Both the position numbers and the translations under genes were made by a program. From NCBI RefSeq assembly GCF_006715395.1, contig NZ_VFNC01000003.1, positions 1,054,001 through 1,118,000 on the forward strand: a stretch of 64,000 nt of DNA, written 5' to 3'. This stretch comes from Streptomyces sp. SLBN-31 (GTDB lineage: Bacteria > Actinomycetota > Actinomycetes > Streptomycetales > Streptomycetaceae). Shown here piece after piece: positions 60,185 through 64,000 of the stretch. The first letter of the stretch is position 1. Every line of letters starts with the position of its first letter. The notes below the pieces were generated by a model. That model saw nothing but the letters and a program-made list of their open reading frames with translations, was not told where the DNA came from and did no database searches.

Positions 60185-61864
60185 GTGCCTGAACTGAGGC
60201 CTTGGCGGGCCGCGAGACCGCACGTGGCGCGGGCCGCGAACGCCGTACGACCGCTTCTGGCACGGGCCGCCGGGACCGTACGCCCACCGCTCGAACGAGC
60301 CGCGAACGCCGCACGGCCGCGTCTGCAACGAGCCCTGGCCGTCGCGAGGCCGCGACTCGCGCGAGCGCGACGGGCCGTGGGTCCACGACTCGCGGCGCTG
60401 CGGGCTCCGCGTCCGCGGTCGGTCAGGACCTGGCAGTACACAGCAGGCGCGACGACCCTCGGGCTGGTGCTGGCCAGTGGGGTGGTGACCGTCGCCGGCC
60501 CCTGGGACGCCAACGGTCAGCGTACGGCCGAGCGCGACCGCGCGGTCGCCCTGGAACGCACGGGTGGCGCAGATCACGGCCGTAATGCCGATACATCCGG
60601 ATCGTCCGACACGACGGCGGGGGCGCCCCGTCCGGCGCCGAGCGCGGCCTCGGTCCTGGTGGGTCTCGGCGGCTCCACGAACACCGTGAAGTCGGCCCCG
60701 AACGGGCCGGCCCTCGCCGACGTCCTCGGGCCGCTCCTCGGGGACCCGGCCCTCGCGGGCCACCGCACCGCCGCCGTCGTCGACGTCGCCACCGGCAGGC
60801 GCCTGTACGGCACCGGAGCCGACGACGCCCTGACCCCCGCCTCCACGACGAAGATCGCCACGGCCGTCGCGGCCCTGTCGGCGATGGGCGGCGACCACCG
60901 CCTCACCACCCGCACCGCCCTGGAGCCCGACACCGGGGAACTCGTCCTGGTCGGCGGCGGCGACCCCACCCTGACGGCCCACAAGGACGCGCAGGGCTGG
61001 GCGAGCCTGCGCGACCTGGCCGTCGCCACCGCGAAGGCTCTGAAGAAGCGCGGCCTGTCCAAGGTCACCCTCTCCTACGACACCACCCTCTACACCGGCC
61101 CCGGCCTGCACCCCATCGGCGTCAACGACAACCTCGCGCCCGTCAGCGCCCTCATGGCCGACGAGGGCCGCACGGACGACTCCGTCAGCGGCCCGGCCAC
61201 GCGCGTGGCGGACCCGGCGGCGGACGCGGCGGCGAAGTTCGCCGGCTTCCTGGGCGCCCGGGGCATCCGAATGACGTCTCCTGGACCGTCCAAGGCGACC
61301 ACGCGCGCGCAGTCGCTGGCCGCGGTCTCCTCACCCCCGCTCTCGGCGCTGGTCGAGCGCATGCTGACCAACTCCGACAACGACATCGCCGAGGCTCTGG
61401 CCCGCCAGACGGCGGTGGCGACGGGCGGCCGGGCGAGCTTCGACGGCGGCGCCGACGCGATCGCCGCCGAACTGAAGAAGCTCGGACTGCCGTTGCGCGG
61501 CGCCCGGTTCCACGACGGCAGCGGCCTGAACCGTGACGACCGGCTCACGGCAAACCTCCTGACGGCCCTGCTGGCGAAGGCGGGCGCCCCCGCCCACCCC
61601 GAACTCCGCCCGATCCTCACCGGTCTCCCGGTGGCCGGCTTCACCGGCACCCTGACCGGCCGCTACACGGACGGCGCGGCAGGCGTCGTACGGGCGAAGA
61701 CGGGCACGCTGACCGGCGTGAACACCCTGGCGGGGACGGTCGTCGACCAGGACGGCCGGCTGCTGGCGTTCGCGTTCCTGGCGTCGGACACCACCAGCCC
61801 GGCGGCGGCGCAGTCGGCGCTGGACCGGACCGCCACGGCGCTGGCGGCGTGCGGCTGCCGCTGA
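60185..61864 (+). CDS. dacB: D-alanyl-D-alanine carboxypeptidase/endopeptidase (PBP4, class C)
   Basis: A 559-aa penicillin-binding protein. Active-site motifs: S220-T-T-K223 in LTPASTTKIATAV, S397-D-N in TNSDNDIAE, and K505-T-G in VRAKTGTLTG. Residues 1-85 are a basic cytoplasmic segment with repeats of the type ARPxLxRAxxAV, followed by one membrane anchor (YTAGATTLGLVLASGVVTVAG), so the catalytic part is outside. It trims peptidoglycan stem peptides. GTG 60185 (AAAGGGG upstream at 9 bp) is preferred to GTG 60179. Confidence 0.92.
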   Translation: MPELRPWRAARPHVARAANAVRPLLARAAGTVRPPLERAANAARPRLQRALAVARPRLARARRAVGPRLAALRAPRPRSVRTWQYTAGATTLGLVLASGVVTVAGPWDANGQRTAERDRAVALERTGGADHGRNADTSGSSDTTAGAPRPAPSAASVLVGLGGSTNTVKSAPNGPALADVLGPLLGDPALAGHRTAAVVDVATGRRLYGTGADDALTPASTTKIATAVAALSAMGGDHRLTTRTALEPDTGELVLVGGGDPTLTAHKDAQGWASLRDLAVATAKALKKRGLSKVTLSYDTTLYTGPGLHPIGVNDNLAPVSALMADEGRTDDSVSGPATRVADPAADAAAKFAGFLGARGIRMTSPGPSKATTRAQSLAAVSSPPLSALVERMLTNSDNDIAEALARQTAVATGGRASFDGGADAIAAELKKLGLPLRGARFHDGSGLNRDDRLTANLLTALLAKAGAPAHPELRPILTGLPVAGFTGTLTGRYTDGAAGVVRAKTGTLTGVNTLAGTVVDQDGRLLAFAFLASDTTSPAAAQSALDRTATALAACGCR

Positions 61865-61975
61865 CGGCGTGAACCCACGCACTCCGGCCGCACCGCCGGT
61901 CAACTCATCAGCACGGGCCACCCGGCCGACCGTCACGCCCTGCCCCAAGAGGGAACGCTCACGTACGGTTGACGC

Positions 61976-63100
61976 ATGACGAGCATCGGTGGTGCCGAGA
62001 TGGTCGACTGGAATCTCGCGGTCGCGACCGCGACCCGGCTCGTACGGCCGGGCCCCGACGTGAGCCGCGACGAGGCCCGAGAGGTCGTCGCGGAACTGCG
62101 TCGGCATGCCAAGGCCTCGGAGGAACACGTCCGCGGTTTCACCCGTCTGGGGACGGAGGAGACGCACGACACCCCGGTCCTCGTCGTCGACCGCCCCGGC
62201 TGGGTGAGGGCGAACGTCGCCGGCTTCCGGGAGATCCTCAAGCCGCTGCTGGAGAAGATGCAGGAGCGGCGCAGCAACACGCCGGGCGGAGCGGTCCTCG
62301 GCGCGGTCGGCGGCAAGGTCACCGGTGTCGAACTGGGCATGCTGCTGTCGTTCCTGGCCTCCCGCGTCCTCGGCCAGTACGAGACCTTCGCCCCGTCCAC
62401 CCGCGACCTCCCGGCCGGCGAGAACGGCGGCGGCCGGCTGCTCCTGGTGGCGCCCAACATCGTGCACGTGGAGCGCGAACTCGACGTCCAGCCCCACGAC
62501 TTCCGCCTGTGGGTCTGCCTGCACGAGGAGACCCACCGCACGCAGTTCACCGCGGTGCCCTGGCTGCGCGACCACCTCGAGGGCGAGATCCAGTCTTTTC
62601 TCGCCGAGACGGACGTCGACCCGATGACCGTCCTGGAGCGCGTCCGGGAGGCCGCCCAGTCGCTCGCCGGGGGACGCCCGGAGGGCGAGGAGGACGACGG
62701 AGGCCGCTCCTTCGTGGAGATCGTGCAGACGCCCGCCCAGCGGGAGATCCTCGGGCGGCTCACCGCCGTGATGTCCCTGCTGGAGGGCCACGCCGACTTC
62801 GTGATGGACGGGGTGGGACCGGCCGTCGTGCCGAGCGTCTCCGAGATCCGCGAGAAGTTCCAGCAGCGTCGCGCGAAGGGCGCCTCGCGGCTGGACATCG
62901 CCCTGCGCAAGCTGCTCGGCCTGGACGCCAAGCTCAGGCAGTACCGCGACGGCGAGCGGTTCGTACGGGCCGTCGTCGAGGAGGTCGGCATGGACGGCTT
63001 CAACCGCGTGTGGACGTCCCCCAACACCCTCCCCACGAAGGCGGAGATCGCCAAACCGGCGGACTGGGTCGCGCGGGTGCACCGCAAGAGCGAGTCGTGA
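61976..63100 (+). CDS. DUF2342 zinc-metalloprotease-like protein
   Basis: A 374-aa actinobacterial protein with HEETH (H183, E184, H187) in WVCLHEETHRTQF and a later GHADFVMDGVG that could supply the third ligand. Often named zinc-dependent metalloprotease or coenzyme F420 biosynthesis-associated protein; the substrate is unknown. TACGGT lies about 8 bp upstream of ATG 61976 and there is no Shine-Dalgarno, so it is likely leaderless. It precedes tilS, a common pairing in this phylum. Confidence 0.88.
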   Translation: MTSIGGAEMVDWNLAVATATRLVRPGPDVSRDEAREVVAELRRHAKASEEHVRGFTRLGTEETHDTPVLVVDRPGWVRANVAGFREILKPLLEKMQERRSNTPGGAVLGAVGGKVTGVELGMLLSFLASRVLGQYETFAPSTRDLPAGENGGGRLLLVAPNIVHVERELDVQPHDFRLWVCLHEETHRTQFTAVPWLRDHLEGEIQSFLAETDVDPMTVLERVREAAQSLAGGRPEGEEDDGGRSFVEIVQTPAQREILGRLTAVMSLLEGHADFVMDGVGPAVVPSVSEIREKFQQRRAKGASRLDIALRKLLGLDAKLRQYRDGERFVRAVVEEVGMDGFNRVWTSPNTLPTKAEIAKPADWVARVHRKSES

Positions 63101-63292
63101 GCGTCCTGGGAAGGTCGTGAAACGAATCCGGCCGACGGCAGGCGAACGCCCCTTCAATCACCCGTCCGAGGGACCGTGAGCCATGGGTAGGCGTGCGATG
63201 CTCGGGGAACGCCCCGGTTCTGTCACCATCTACACACTCTGAGTGACCGGCCTCGGGTTCACCCCCCGAAAACTTCATGAAGGGAACCGGAC

Positions 63293-64000
63293 ATGGGTCC
63301 CCATCCTGCGGTCGCGGCGATACGCCTGGCGGTCCGCCGCGTCCTGCACGACATCCTCAACGACTTGAGCTCCGAGCCGCCCGCGGCCTCCGGATCTTCC
63401 GCTGTCTCCGGGTCCTCCGCTGCTTCCGGGCGGACCGTGGTCGCCGAGCAGCGCCCGCACGAGCGCCGGTCCTCGCCGCTCGTGCTCGTGGCATGCTCCG
63501 GCGGCGCCGACTCGATCGCCCTCGCCTCGGCCCTCGCCTTCGAGGCCCCCAAGCTCGGCATCCGCGCCGGTGGCGTCACCGTCGACCACGGCCTGCAGCC
63601 CGGCTCCGACCTGCGCGCCGAGGAAGTCGCCCTGCGCCTGCGCGAGTTGGGCCTCGACCCCGTCGACTCCATCACCGTGACCGTCGGCCGCGAAGGCGGC
63701 CCGGAAGCCGCCGCACGCGACGCCCGCTACGCCGCCCTCGACGCCGCCGCCGCCCGCCACGGCGCCGACGCGATCCTGCTCGGCCACACCCGCGACGACC
63801 AGGCCGAGACCGTCCTGCTCGGCCTCGCCCGCGGCTCCGGCATCCGCTCCCTGTCCGGAATGGCCGCGGTCTCGGGGGCCGGCGGCCGTTACCGCCGCCC
63901 CTTCCTCCAGCTCGACCGACAGACCGCCCGCAAGGCCTGCATGGTCCAGTCCCTGCCCGTCTGGGACGACCCCCACAACGCCGACCCCGCCTACACCCGC
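63293..64000 (+). CDS. tilS: tRNA(Ile)-lysidine synthetase (3' end outside window)
   Basis: The first 236 codons are visible. TilS modifies C34 of tRNA-Ile(CAU) with lysine so that it reads AUA. The PP-loop is [12 protein letters not shown] (near residue 69), preceded by a ~25-residue Ser/Ala-rich insert; [19 protein letters not shown] and [30 protein letters not shown] follow, as in the family. ATG 63293 follows AAGGGAACCGGAC. The C-terminal domain is beyond the window. Confidence 0.95.
   Translation, partial: MGPHPAVAAIRLAVRRVLHDILNDLSSEPPAASGSSAVSGSSAASGRTVVAEQRPHERRSSPLVLVACSGGADSIALASALAFEAPKLGIRAGGVTVDHGLQPGSDLRAEEVALRLRELGLDPVDSITVTVGREGGPEAAARDARYAALDAAAARHGADAILLGHTRDDQAETVLLGLARGSGIRSLSGMAAVSGAGGRYRRPFLQLDRQTARKACMVQSLPVWDDPHNADPAYTR

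Overview
High-GC DNA with strong G/C in third codon positions, frequent GTG starts, actinobacterial families (bldG with its partner, tipA, an Ssd/TadZ-led pilus cluster, DUF397/Xre, SARP, DUF2342, DUF3052) and TopA with a lysine-repeat tail. This is a Streptomyces chromosome, and gene content and order look like the conserved core I remember from S. coelicolor around SCO3564 down to SCO3406. No insertion sequence, prophage, CRISPR array or biosynthetic gene cluster was seen. Both end genes are cut by the window: nhaA (left, 3' end missing) and tilS (right, 3' end missing).

Layout. 1-6.1 kb: Na+/H+ antiporter, acetyl-CoA synthetase with a DasR-like site, and a SulP-STAS-carbonic anhydrase fusion. 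6.4-10.8 kb: deacetylase-like lipoprotein, MinD/CooC-type ATPase divergent from a Fic-like protein that lacks the Fic histidine, and a HAD phosphatase; a 6C small RNA lies upstream of the HAD gene. 11.3-16.5 kb: Tad/Flp-type pilus operon (ssd/tadZ, tadA, tadB, tadC, DUF4244 pilin, two TadE-like genes). 16.3-25.2 kb: DUF1998-type helicase, bldG with its ATPase-fold partner, proton-pumping pyrophosphatase, small lipoprotein, methyltransferase. 25.7-37.1 kb: topA, an MFS-thymidylate kinase fusion, DNA polymerase III delta', secreted tripeptidyl peptidase, tRNA-Thr(CGT), DUF3052, a glycosyltransferase.

37.5-47.7 kb: SARP/NB-ARC/TPR regulator, a stand-alone family-A polymerase, Clp-N/HTH regulator with a two-operator promoter, LysE exporter, DUF2786 pair, two lipoproteins, and a divergent Zur-type cluster of zinc-independent ribosomal proteins (S14, L28 / L33) whose L31 and S18 genes have been fused and broken by a deletion. 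47.7-53.4 kb: VOC-ArsR-SRPBCC operon behind a large inverted repeat, a DUF397 / ATPase / Xre group whose first two genes share a repeat cassette, and an aldehyde dehydrogenase. 53.4-64 kb: PadR, glutamate decarboxylase, tipA with its MerR-type promoter, YbjQ, DedA, ThrE, ppa, PBP4-type carboxypeptidase, DUF2342 metalloprotease and tilS.

The best leads are regulatory or structural: the rpmE2/rpsR2 deletion scar, matching repeat cassettes at near-equal distance from two oppositely oriented genes, a perfect 22-bp palindrome over the Fic-like start codon, the Clp-N operator pair over its own -35/-10, and a perfect 52-bp palindrome between thrE and ppa. All calls come from reading the sequence; family names are from recognition, not database searches.
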